Source: Candidatus Peregrinibacteria bacterium
GTDB lineage: Bacteria; Patescibacteriota; Gracilibacteria; UM-FILTER-43-11
Direction: 5' to 3'
Assembly (NCBI GenBank): GCA_016220125.1
Contig: JACRIF010000120.1
Span: forward strand, 1 to 9,990
Length of the DNA: 9,990 nt
Both the position numbers and the translations under genes were made by a program. The notes beneath the pieces were generated by a model. That model was not told the origin of the DNA and did not search any database. It saw only the letters and a list, made by a program, of their open reading frames with translations. Shown one piece after another: positions 1 through 5,762 of the stretch. Every line of letters begins with the position of its first letter. The stretch's first letter is position 1.

Positions 1-473
1 GCGAACCCGTTGGAATTGAGGCCGACCGCATTGCCCCCCAGCGTGTTGTAATAATAAAATTCGAAAATCGTCAGGTCGCCCACGGTTTTTTTGAGGAGGC
101 ACAAGGAGTCCTCAAGCCCCTTTTCCCAATCCTCGTTGTGGCCGATGAGCAAACCCCCATTGGCGACCATGGTGGTGCACTTATCGCCTGAGCCAAGCTC
201 AGACAGCTCATCTTCGAGGCTGAGGGCCCACAACTCGCGGAAATCGGCCCGAGCGCCCCGGGCATAGCCCTCCAACTCCTCGACCAGATGGGGAAAATGG
301 GATTCGGCAACCTCCACGCAATCCTGGGCACGGTCGACCTTTCGGCCCCACTGCGGATCGGAGGCCTTTCGGCCCAGACCGACTTCAAATTCCCGACGAA
401 ACCGCTCGCCCAACTGATGCCCCAAATCGGCATTGGTTCTGGCGACAATGGTGTGGAAATTGAGATGGGACAT
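1..473 (-). CDS. C45-family / acyl-CoA:6-aminopenicillanate acyltransferase-like Ntn hydrolase (5' part, cut by the window edge)
   Basis: Reading the minus strand from ATG at 473 gives 157 codons without a stop up to the left edge, so the C-terminal part is missing. Seen: an N-terminal helical stretch rich in charged residues (1-95), then D-K-C-T-T (97-101) followed by G-L-L-I-G-H-N-E-D-W (107-116). In the known family (penicillin acyltransferase type, peptidase C45) the precursor cuts itself just before a Cys of a C-T-T motif, and that Cys becomes the N-terminal nucleophile; a G-x-N-x-D-W segment follows it. Cys99 is the expected nucleophile. Inferred role: hydrolysis or transfer of an amide-linked acyl group; the substrate cannot be told. 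Residue -1 is Lys rather than the Gly of the fungal enzyme. No good ribosome site precedes the ATG. The gene diverges from the PAP2-like gene across about 90 bases. Confidence 0.8.
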   Translation of the reverse strand, partial: MSHLNFHTIVARTNADLGHQLGERFRREFEVGLGRKASDPQWGRKVDRAQDCVEVAESHFPHLVEELEGYARGARADFRELWALSLEDELSELGSGDKCTTMVANGGLLIGHNEDWEKGLEDSLCLLKKTVGDLTIFEFYYYNTLGGNAVGLNSNGF

Positions 474-564
474 GACCCCATTTTACCCGAAATCCCATCC
501 CAAAAACATGGACCGCTTCGATTCCATGAATGGGGTTATGGTAAAATTGAAATCAACTTTATAT

Positions 565-1242
565 ATGGAAAAGACGCCAAAGACGAACCTCCATCATTGG
601 TCGCCCGGAAAAATCCTCGCCTCCTCGTTGTGGGGGGTTGTGCTTTTGGGGCTCAGCCTGCTCATCAATTACCAGGCGGGCGTCTATGCGACCAACCATG
701 CCAGCAATCCGGTCAACGACCTGATTTTGGACCGCATCCCCACCTACGACGTGGTTCCGATCTTTTTCTATGGCCTGATTCCCCTGTTCGCCCTGGTGGC
801 CATCCTGGCCGCCCTTCGCCCGACCCGGATCCCCTTTGTGCTGAAAAGCATCAGCCTGTTCGTGCTCATCCGCTCCTTTTTCATCATCCTCACGCATGTG
901 GGCCCCTCTCTGCAACAGACGCCGCTCGACAACCACGGGCTGATCGTGAACAAATTCACTTTCACGGGCGACCTGTTTTTTTCGGGGCATACGGGAATCC
1001 CGTTTCTGATGGCCTTGGTTTTTTGGGACCAAAAAATCCTCCGATGGATCTTTTTGGGCGGTTCCGTGTTCTTCGGAACGGTCGTGTTGCTCGGCCATCT
1101 GCACTATTCGATCGACGTCTTCTCGGCTTTCTTCATCACCTTTGGCATTTTCCATCTTGCGGTACGATTCTTTGAAAGAGATTACCATTTGCTCCGGGCA
1201 CCCAAGCCCGTTGGTGCATTTTCAGCACAAAAAAAACCCTAA
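565..1242 (+). CDS. PAP2 / sphingomyelin-synthase-like integral membrane protein
   Basis: The 225-residue product has about six hydrophobic helices (roughly 17-36, 63-84, 91-112, 137-153, 158-179, 185-203). It carries G-D-L-F-F-S-G-H-T-G (135-144) and H-Y-S-I-D-V (180-185). These match the C2 and C3 motifs of the PAP2_C / sphingomyelin-synthase-like branch of lipid phosphatases, whose catalytic triad is His-His-Asp; here His142, His180 and Asp184. Known members move or remove phospho-headgroups on membrane lipids; the actual lipid here is unknown. The start is uncertain. ATG 565 is chosen because the bases before it are AT-rich and non-coding in character, but in-frame ATGs at 538 and 526 would add 9 or 13 residues, and 538 has a GGGG just upstream. 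The reading frame extends back to 433 but would then overlap the divergent acyltransferase-like gene. It converges with the HopA1-family gene, 27 bases away. Confidence 0.8.
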   Translation: MEKTPKTNLHHWSPGKILASSLWGVVLLGLSLLINYQAGVYATNHASNPVNDLILDRIPTYDVVPIFFYGLIPLFALVAILAALRPTRIPFVLKSISLFVLIRSFFIILTHVGPSLQQTPLDNHGLIVNKFTFTGDLFFSGHTGIPFLMALVFWDQKILRWIFLGGSVFFGTVVLLGHLHYSIDVFSAFFITFGIFHLAVRFFERDYHLLRAPKPVGAFSAQKKP

Positions 1243-1252
1243 ATTATTAGGA

Positions 1253-1268
1253 GCGGGCAGAAACCCGC
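1253..1268. other. Short hairpin between convergent genes
   Basis: GCGGG (1253-1257) and CCCGC (1264-1268) form a five-pair stem with a six-base loop in the 27-base gap between the two convergent stop codons. There is no T-run on either side, so it is at best a weak bidirectional transcription stop. Confidence 0.3.
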
Positions 1269-1269
1269 A

Positions 1270-2538
1270 TCAAAATGACAATGATCGGATCACTGGAAAT
1301 GATTTATTTCCCTCAATTGAAAGGCCGAAAGCCGCTTTTTCGGGATCCACCCCGTGATCCAGGCACGCTTGCTTGAACAATTGCATCGCCCTTGGATCAT
1401 CCAGGGAAATACCCGCTTGCCGGGCTTGCGAATAGACTTCGCTTAAAATCCGGGCGCGGATTTGGCCGAAGGAAACCCCCGACTGGATTGGTTGCTCGCC
1501 AAACCCGACCCCCCTCATCGCGGTTCCCCCCTCATTGGGCAACGGAACGGAAAATCGTGGGATGCCACCGATAAAAAGTCGTTCATTGTTTCGATAGAGC
1601 TCTTGGATTGTTCGCATCAGGGCTTCCTCATCACCCTCATTGAAATAAATTACCATTTTATCGTAACGGTTCACATCGCCCAATTTCGCCGTGCGCGAAA
1701 TTTTCGCATCCACCTTCAAATTCCGACGATAAAATAAAGGCAGGCACTCCTCATAAAATTCCGGCAACCGTGCCGGCTGAATATTCAAGTAAAGTCGACC
1801 CATTTTCGTATCTTCCGCCGCACCTCCGTTGACCTTAAAATAAACCCAACCTGACCTGATCGCACGCTCCGCGGGCATAATCGGAGGCTTTTCCTGCCCC
1901 TCATATTGTTTTGCCAAATGCAAAAATTTTTGCAAAACCTCATCCGCCTTTTTTTCATACCACGCCTTCATCGGTTCGAACTTGGGATCTGTTTCCCGGT
2001 ACAAGGGCCGATCGATGTTTTCCGAATAAAACGAATCGTAAAAAAAATCCTCAAGTCCATTTCCCTGACCCATCTTGGCCTCAATTTCCGGTCCATGGGC
2101 ACGCGCAAACAAACGAAAGGCGTCAAAATCAATCTCGGTCGAAGGTCGGATCTCATTGGCCTCACGTTGGGTCTGATGTTCGTATTCCAAGAACCGCCTC
2201 ACCGCCTCGTAAATACCACCTGCATTGGTCAGCAAGTTCAGTTTTTCAGGGTGTTGCTTGGCAAGCGTGATGGTGCGCACCAAGTCGTCAAAAGCATAAT
2301 CCCGCTTGGAACCACGGAGAACGTCCGTGCCAACCTCTTCCCGAAGCGCCTTGTACAAAAGAAGCCATCGGTTGGAATTCGAGGATTCGATCCGCCTGAG
2401 CCTGTCGGCCAACCTAAACTCCATCACCAAATTCCCCCTGAGCTTTTCAATCCGCCCTTGCGGATCGACAGGTGTTTTACGACGATTTCCGTCGGATGGA
2501 TCCACTCCCCCCTGATGAACTGTATTTGGATTAGCCAT
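1270..2538 (-). CDS. HopA1-family protein (PF17914-like)
   Basis: The product is 422 residues, cytoplasmic by appearance, with no signal peptide or membrane helix. The N-terminal 225 residues are helical and unrecognised. The C-terminal region (about 228-405) follows the HopA1 family layout: G-W-V-Y-F-K (230-235), then G-R-L-Y-L-N-I-Q-P (247-255), R-Y-D-K-M-V-I-Y-F (291-299), a long helix (304-320), I-P-R-F-S-V-P-L (326-333), G-V-G-F-G-E-Q-P (343-350) and S-F-G-Q-I-R-A-R-I-L-S-E (356-367). HopA1 is a Pseudomonas syringae type III effector. Relatives of unknown role occur in non-pathogens, and LxmY-type members act in class V lanthipeptide synthesis as lyases with a kinase partner. No kinase, precursor peptide or secretion gene lies beside it here, so the function is open. 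The ATG has no Shine-Dalgarno sequence; a promoter lies 28 bases upstream. The family call rests on motif order recalled by eye. Confidence 0.68.
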   Translation of the reverse strand: MANPNTVHQGGVDPSDGNRRKTPVDPQGRIEKLRGNLVMEFRLADRLRRIESSNSNRWLLLYKALREEVGTDVLRGSKRDYAFDDLVRTITLAKQHPEKLNLLTNAGGIYEAVRRFLEYEHQTQREANEIRPSTEIDFDAFRLFARAHGPEIEAKMGQGNGLEDFFYDSFYSENIDRPLYRETDPKFEPMKAWYEKKADEVLQKFLHLAKQYEGQEKPPIMPAERAIRSGWVYFKVNGGAAEDTKMGRLYLNIQPARLPEFYEECLPLFYRRNLKVDAKISRTAKLGDVNRYDKMVIYFNEGDEEALMRTIQELYRNNERLFIGGIPRFSVPLPNEGGTAMRGVGFGEQPIQSGVSFGQIRARILSEVYSQARQAGISLDDPRAMQLFKQACLDHGVDPEKAAFGLSIEGNKSFPVIRSLSF

Positions 2539-2565
2539 GAAAATCAGTCGAAATTACTTTTAAAC

Positions 2566-2594
2566 ATTATAACATAATTTATTATTTTATGCAA
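2566..2594 (-). promoter_or_regulatory. Putative promoter of the HopA1-family gene
   Basis: On the minus strand, perfect -10 TATAAT (2571 to 2566) lies 17 bases downstream of TTGCAT (2594 to 2589), which keeps only the TTG of the -35 consensus. The predicted start near 2559 leaves a roughly 20-base AT-rich leader without a ribosome site. Confidence 0.5.
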
Positions 2595-2610
2595 TTCTCT
2601 TAAATCCGAA

Positions 2611-2630
2611 AAACGAACCCAACTTCGTTT
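2611..2630. other. Perfect inverted repeat ahead of the TipAS-domain gene
   Basis: AAACGAA (2611-2617) and TTCGTTT (2624-2630) pair perfectly over seven bases around a six-base loop, 26 bases before the ATG at 2657. It lies in the shared upstream region of two divergent genes. It could be an operator or a leader hairpin; nothing in the sequence decides between them. Confidence 0.45.
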
Positions 2631-2656
2631 GCCGATTTAAACATTTAGGCCTATCT

Positions 2657-3046
2657 ATGCACAATCCCTATGCCGGAGAGGCGAAAAAACGCTGGGGAGA
2701 CACCGAAGCCTACCGGCAATCGCAGGGGCGCGTGAAAAAAATGACGAAGGAAGACTTCGCGCTCATTCAAAAGAAGGAGGATGCCCTCATGGCAGAGATT
2801 GCCGCGCACAGGGACGAGGGTGCCGCAAGCCCCAAAATCCAGGAACTGATTGAAGCGCACCACAACAATTTTCGCCATTTCTACGAACCCAATTTGAAAT
2901 TGTACCGGGGGCTTGCGGGACTCTATATCGAGGATCCACGGTTTTCCGCCTATTTTGAAAAATACGCCCCTGGGCTCGCCCAGTTCATGCACGACGCGAT
3001 GATCGCCTACTGCGATGCGGAACAGTCTCGGGATACTAACCCCTAG
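2657..3046 (+). CDS. Stand-alone TipAS antibiotic-recognition domain protein
   Basis: The 129-residue product is one TipAS-like domain (PF07739 type). Seen: Y-A-G-E-A-K-K-R-W-G-D-T-E-A-Y (5-19) with S-Q-G-R-V (22-26), then H-H-N-N-F-R-H-F-Y (68-76), L-A-G-L-Y-I-E-D-P-R-F (86-96) and Y-A-P-G-L-A-Q-F (103-110). Both halves fit the family. In TipAL the domain sits behind a MerR DNA-binding domain and binds thiopeptide antibiotics; separate domains (TipAS, AlbA-like) sequester drugs. Here there is no helix-turn-helix and no room for one, because the ORF starts right at the domain, so drug binding or sequestration is more likely than direct regulation (inference). The thiopeptide-capturing Cys cannot be placed with confidence; the only Cys is Cys119 near the C-terminus. 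No ribosome site is visible. It converges with the DUF6122 gene, nine bases away. Confidence 0.85.
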   Translation: MHNPYAGEAKKRWGDTEAYRQSQGRVKKMTKEDFALIQKKEDALMAEIAAHRDEGAASPKIQELIEAHHNNFRHFYEPNLKLYRGLAGLYIEDPRFSAYFEKYAPGLAQFMHDAMIAYCDAEQSRDTNP

Positions 3047-3055
3047 AACTCAAAA

Positions 3056-3355
3056 TCAAACAAAGCAATCCACCGCATCCGCCAGCATGTGGACCAGCAA
3101 TCCCGCCGACAGGATGCGGGTTTTAGGAAACATCAGCCCCGCCATATAAATAAGGATCGCAACGGGCGTGTGCAACGGATGGAACCCGATGCTGCAACGA
3201 TTGGGATCGTAGATGGGATTGGCCAACAGATGATCCAGATCGACCAAAAACCCGACCACCAAAGAAACGGCGATCGTCTTCGTTGAGTAGTGGCGGAGCG
3301 AAAAATAGAGCCAAAGCGGAATCAGGGCCAACAGGTGAACAAGGGCGTGGAGCAT
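3056..3355 (-). CDS. DUF6122 family small membrane protein
   Basis: The 99-residue product has two to three hydrophobic segments (about 1-17, 28-45 and 66-80). It carries the DUF6122 signature D-L-D-H-L-L-A-N-P-I-Y-D-P-N-R-C (39-54) followed by S-I-G-F-H-P-L-H-T (55-63). The conserved Asp and His residues resemble those of metal-dependent membrane hydrolases of the YdjM type, but the function of the family is not known. Start choice: ATG 3355 has AGGA at 3366 to 3363, seven bases ahead, whereas ATG 3361 (two residues longer) would leave that site too close. It lies 23 bases downstream of the GIY-YIG gene on the same strand and is probably transcribed with it. Confidence 0.85.
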   Translation of the reverse strand: MLHALVHLLALIPLWLYFSLRHYSTKTIAVSLVVGFLVDLDHLLANPIYDPNRCSIGFHPLHTPVAILIYMAGLMFPKTRILSAGLLVHMLADAVDCFV

Positions 3356-3362
3356 ACCCATA

Positions 3363-3366
3363 TCCT
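3363..3366 (-). promoter_or_regulatory. Ribosome binding site deciding the DUF6122 start
   Basis: AGGA on the minus strand with seven-base spacing to ATG 3355. It is one of only two clear Shine-Dalgarno matches in the window. Confidence 0.5.
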
Positions 3367-3378
3367 ATCAAAAAAGGC

Positions 3379-3633
3379 TTAAATAAGATGCCTGCCTGTA
3401 AATGCCCTCCCTGAACCTGACTTGAGATAGGCTTCAAACTCCTTTGCCCTCCCCATATCCTCAAAGGCGCAATACCAAATAATACTCCAGGGTCTATCTT
3501 GCCTGGTATACGTTGAAAAGCCCGAATTGTGATATTCAAGCCGATCTTGAGGAGTCGTATTGGTATAGCCCTTATAAATTTCTTGCGGACTTTTCAGGCT
3601 TCGCAAAATATAGACGTAATACACAAAGTTCAA
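3379..3633 (-). CDS. Small single-domain GIY-YIG nuclease
   Basis: The 84-residue product is a complete single GIY-YIG domain: Y-Y-V-Y-I-L-R-S (5-12), Y-K-G-Y-T (20-24, the YIG position), D-R-L-E-Y-H-N-S-G (30-38), Y-T-R-Q-D-R-P-W (42-49) and E-A-Y-L-K-S-G-S-G-R (67-76). Candidate catalytic residues are the two motif tyrosines, Arg31 and Glu67. Length is normal for the UvrC-like stand-alone 'URI' family, whose cellular role is mostly unproven. The start codon is not ATG: TTG at 3633 or GTG at 3624 are possible and neither has a ribosome site; the GTG would give M-Y-Y-V-Y-I-L, a usual beginning for the family. The gene lies just downstream of a palindromic element and tRNA-Asp on the same strand, a setting typical of mobile or repeat-associated genes (inference). 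Confidence 0.85.
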   Translation of the reverse strand: MNFVYYVYILRSLKSPQEIYKGYTNTTPQDRLEYHNSGFSTYTRQDRPWSIIWYCAFEDMGRAKEFEAYLKSGSGRAFTGRHLI

Positions 3634-3663
3634 TTTAAATACAAAAATTAACCATTTGAATGC

Positions 3664-3687
3664 CCGCCTTCGCTGTTGCTTTGGCGG
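3664..3687. repeat. CCGCC...GGCGG inverted repeat, left part of the palindromic element
   Basis: CCGCC (3664-3668) and GGCGG (3683-3687) flank 14 bases. The right arm continues as GGCGGACA, an octamer that recurs at 7700-7707 and, inverted, at 8148-8155. It lies directly next to the large hairpin at 3689-3749. Confidence 0.6.
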
Positions 3688-3688
3688 A

Positions 3689-3749
3689 CAGACTTCGTTC
3701 TCTGCTCAAACTCTGGCAAAGCCAGACGTAGTTCGCAGAACGAAGTCTG
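3689..3749. repeat. 61-bp hairpin palindrome overlapping the tRNA-Asp 3' end
   Basis: Two 29-base arms meet at an AAA loop (3718-3720). The outer 13 bases pair perfectly (3689-3701 with 3737-3749), a 10 x 10 internal loop follows, and the inner six (TCTGGC 3712-3717 with GCCAGA 3721-3726) pair perfectly. The outer right arm covers the first two bases of the encoded CCA end of tRNA-Asp and abuts GGCGGG of the acceptor stem. No T-run follows on either strand, so it is not a standard terminator. It looks like a dispersed palindromic repeat unit settled at the tRNA 3' end. Confidence 0.75.
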
Positions 3750-3824
3750 GCGGGATGGACGGGACTCGAACCCGCGACCTCTGCCGTGACAGGGCAGCGC
3801 TCTAACCAGCTGAGCTACCACCCC
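3748..3824 (-). tRNA. tRNA-Asp (anticodon GTC)
   Basis: The minus strand folds into a full cloverleaf: acceptor GGGGTGG/CCATCCC (one G-T pair), D stem GCTC/GAGC, anticodon stem CTGCC/GGCAG with loop CTGTCAC, T stem GCGGG/CCCGT with loop TTCGAGT, and discriminator G at 3751. The anticodon GTC is complementary to 3788-3790 and reads GAC/GAT (Asp). The CCA end is encoded (3750 to 3748). No intron and no unusual variable loop. The 3' end lies inside the arm of a large palindrome. I saw no convincing promoter immediately upstream. Confidence 0.97.
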
Positions 3825-3928
3825 AGTAGTAGCGATTTGCTATAGGATTACTCCAATAAGCGGAGTCATTTTAGCCAACGAGTCCATTTTTGTAAATGTG
3901 AAATTCCCTTTCATCTCCCCTCTATTTA

Positions 3929-3957
3929 TTGACATTTAAGATAAAAAGTGATTTAAT
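3929..3957 (+). promoter_or_regulatory. Near-consensus sigma-70 promoter of the adenylate cyclase gene
   Basis: Perfect -35 TTGACA (3929-3934), exactly 17 bases of spacer, and -10 TTTAAT (3952-3957, five of six). The predicted start is about 3964, which is the first base of the structured leader element. The leader is then about 139 bases long. Confidence 0.7.
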
Positions 3958-3964
3958 TAACTCC

Positions 3965-4030
3965 TTTAGCCCTCTAACCATGCCCAGCAAACCCTTTCAA
4001 CCGGTTTGCCGCGACGCCGTTGGGGCTAAA
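3965..4030 (+). ncRNA. Structured 5' leader element of the cyclase mRNA (unassigned)
   Basis: TTTAGCCC (3965-3972) pairs perfectly with GGGCTAAA (4023-4030), closing a 66-base domain. Inside, TAAC (3975-3978) can pair with GTTG (4019-4022), and GCAAACC (3987-3993) pairs perfectly with GGTTTGC (4003-4009) around a nine-base loop. Unpaired joining segments lie at 3979-3986 and 4010-4018. The element begins at the predicted transcription start. I do not recognise a known riboswitch: it contains GCAAACC and CGACGC, but not the c-di-GMP-I core. The hairpin is not directly followed by a T-run; seven T lie at 4053-4059, 22 bases further on. It could be a regulatory leader, an mRNA-stabilising 5' stem, or a small RNA. 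Confidence 0.45.
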
Positions 4031-4070
4031 TGATCATTCACAACTCACTGAATTTTTTTCCACTTTCAAC

Positions 4071-4089
4071 ACGAATTCCAAACGAATTC
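4071..4089. repeat. Short direct repeat ACGAATTC
   Basis: ACGAATTC occurs at 4071-4078 and 4082-4089, just before the cyclase ribosome site. The second copy extends to the palindrome CGAATTCG. Its significance is unknown. Confidence 0.4.
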
Positions 4090-4090
4090 G

Positions 4091-4095
4091 AAGGA
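4091..4095 (+). promoter_or_regulatory. Shine-Dalgarno site of the cyclase gene
   Basis: AAGGA with seven-base spacing to ATG 4103. It fixes the start of the cyclase and contrasts with the absence of such sites at most other genes in the window. Confidence 0.65.
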
Positions 4096-4102
4096 TCATC
4101 CC

Positions 4103-5683
4103 ATGCCGATCAACTTCAAGAACATCCTGGGCAACACCTTTTCGGTGCTCCGCCCTTCCACCTGGAAGACCCTTTCCATGGTCGCCAAGGTGATCCTCGT
4201 GACGGTTGCCCTGATTTTGGGCGCCATCCTCGCCGGGGGCATTTCTGCCTATCTGGTGGCCAAGAGCTACCTCGAGGGAGAGATCACGTTCACCGGCCGA
4301 CAGCTGGTGAGCAGCCTCTCCAGCTCCATCACCACTCTCATTAACAAGGAGGGGGGTGAGGAGGAGCTTCAGGTCGCCCTGAACAAGCTCGTGTCGCAGG
4401 ACAACGAGGGACGAATCGAGGATGCCTACATCCTCGACAAATCCTTTGTGATCCTTGCGGCTTCAAGCCGAGAGATGATCCGGACCAAGTACACCGGCCC
4501 GCTCAAGCTCGAGACCATGACCGGCCTCACCACCTTCGCCAAGAGCAACGCCACCATCGTGGCGGCTCCGGTGCAATGGGGAAAGACCGATCCCGTGGTC
4601 CTGGGCTATGTGGTGTTCGAGTTCAGCTCGAGCACCATCGACAAGGCCCTCAACCGCATCATCCTCTGGTTTGCGCTCATCTTCCTGGTGGCCGTCGCAC
4701 TCGCTTCGGTCATCACCTGGCTGGTCCTGAAAGGACTGCTCAAACCCGTGGTGAACCTCGGACAGGCCGCACAGGCCCTGGCAAACGGCGACATCGACTA
4801 CCCCATCGAGGAATCGAAGGGGCACGACGAAATCGCGGCGGCGACCAACAGCTTCCTAGCCATGCGCGAGGCGCAGAAGGTCTTCGTCCGATTCTCGAAC
4901 CCTGCCCTGGTTCGCAAGATCCAGAAAGGGGTCGCCCCCGACAAGGCCGAAGAGGTGAAGCTCACCATCGGCTTCGGGGACGGAGTCAAGTTCACCAACT
5001 GGTCCTCGGCGCACACCGCGCCGGAGATCAGCGAAATGCTGACCGACTACTTCACCATTGCCGGAAGGCTGATCGACGACCACAACGGCATCATCGAGAA
5101 GTTCATCGGAGACGCCGTGATGTCCTACTTCGGCCTCGATGCCGTGGAGGGAACCCGAGTCCACGCCCGCAACGCCATCAAGGCCAAGATCGCCATCCAG
5201 CACGCGCTGGCGGTGACCAGCTGGTCGTTCAAGAAGTTCCACAGCCGACTCCCGCTGAAGTTCCGATTCGGACTTGCGACTGGCAAGTGCGTCGTGGGTC
5301 CCATCGGAGCAAAAGGGGTGAAGCTGGACTACACCATCATCGGATCCACGGTGAACCTGGCCTCACGGCTGGAAGGCACCGCGGAACCGGGAGGACTGTC
5401 CATCGACAACTTCACCTTCCAGAACGCCGGAGGGGAGGAGTTCCTGAAGGCCAAAGAGCCCACACCCGTGCAGATCAAGGGGTTCGACACCCCCATTCCG
5501 ATCTACTCGGTCATCGGGCTCCAGGATGCCACCGAGGAGGAACGGCTCCGGATCCTCATTCGGAAGTTCTTCGAAACGAGGGAAGTCCTGGACGTTCTGA
5601 AGCTGAACACGAATCAGGTGCACCTGCTGCATACGGAAGTGGAACGAAGGATCAGCGAGCCGCTCAGCCTGCCCGTGAAATAA
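4103..5683 (+). CDS. Membrane-bound class III adenylate cyclase with HAMP domain
   Basis: The 526-residue product makes cAMP from ATP. Layout: cytoplasmic N-terminus (1-25), TM1 (about 26-53), extracytoplasmic sensor region (about 55-183, with no recognised fold), TM2 (about 186-210), HAMP (about 211-263), cyclase domain (about 285-470), and a helical tail to 526. All residues of an active homodimeric cyclase are present: metal-binding Asp293 (in F-G-D) and Asp337 (in F-I-G-D-A-V-M), adenine-selecting Lys333 and Asp409 (in L-D-Y-T), and transition-state Asn418 and Arg422 (V-N-L-A-S-R-L-E). This set specifies ATP rather than GTP. One oddity is F-G-D-G-V-K-F-T in place of the usual F-x-D-I-x-G-F-T. 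The gene is a single transcription unit with its own strong promoter, long structured leader, good ribosome site and strong terminator. Its third codon positions are more often C or G than in neighbouring genes. Confidence 0.95.
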   Translation: MPINFKNILGNTFSVLRPSTWKTLSMVAKVILVTVALILGAILAGGISAYLVAKSYLEGEITFTGRQLVSSLSSSITTLINKEGGEEELQVALNKLVSQDNEGRIEDAYILDKSFVILAASSREMIRTKYTGPLKLETMTGLTTFAKSNATIVAAPVQWGKTDPVVLGYVVFEFSSSTIDKALNRIILWFALIFLVAVALASVITWLVLKGLLKPVVNLGQAAQALANGDIDYPIEESKGHDEIAAATNSFLAMREAQKVFVRFSNPALVRKIQKGVAPDKAEEVKLTIGFGDGVKFTNWSSAHTAPEISEMLTDYFTIAGRLIDDHNGIIEKFIGDAVMSYFGLDAVEGTRVHARNAIKAKIAIQHALAVTSWSFKKFHSRLPLKFRFGLATGKCVVGPIGAKGVKLDYTIIGSTVNLASRLEGTAEPGGLSIDNFTFQNAGGEEFLKAKEPTPVQIKGFDTPIPIYSVIGLQDATEEERLRILIRKFFETREVLDVLKLNTNQVHLLHTEVERRISEPLSLPVK

Positions 5684-5700
5684 GCGGGCTCAGCGGAACA

Positions 5701-5743
5701 GGGCCTCCCATCTTCGCATCTCGCGAAGTGGGAGGCCCTTTTT
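5701..5743 (+). terminator. Intrinsic terminator of the cyclase gene
   Basis: GGGCCTCCCA (5701-5710) pairs perfectly with TGGGAGGCCC (5729-5738). An inner stem TTCGC (5713-5717) / GCGAA (5723-5727) caps it, and five T follow. The stop codon is 17 bases upstream. On the other strand no T-run follows, so it does not obviously end the convergent lipoprotein transcript. Confidence 0.92.
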
Positions 5744-5762
5744 CTTTGTCTCGCGCGCTCTT

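Noticed and set aside
71..481. 136-residue minus-strand open frame starting at ATG 481
   Set aside because: It is the wrong frame. The frame from ATG 473 gives the C-T-T and H-N-E-D-W motifs of the acyltransferase family and stays open to the edge.
3689..3749. Intrinsic terminator of tRNA-Asp
   Set aside because: The hairpin is long but starts inside the tRNA CCA end, has a large internal loop, and no T-run follows on either strand.
3965..4030. c-di-GMP-I (GEMM) riboswitch
   Set aside because: GCAAACC and CGACGC recall it, but GCAAACC is paired in a simple hairpin here, the conserved core and tetraloop-receptor are not present, and the gene makes cAMP.
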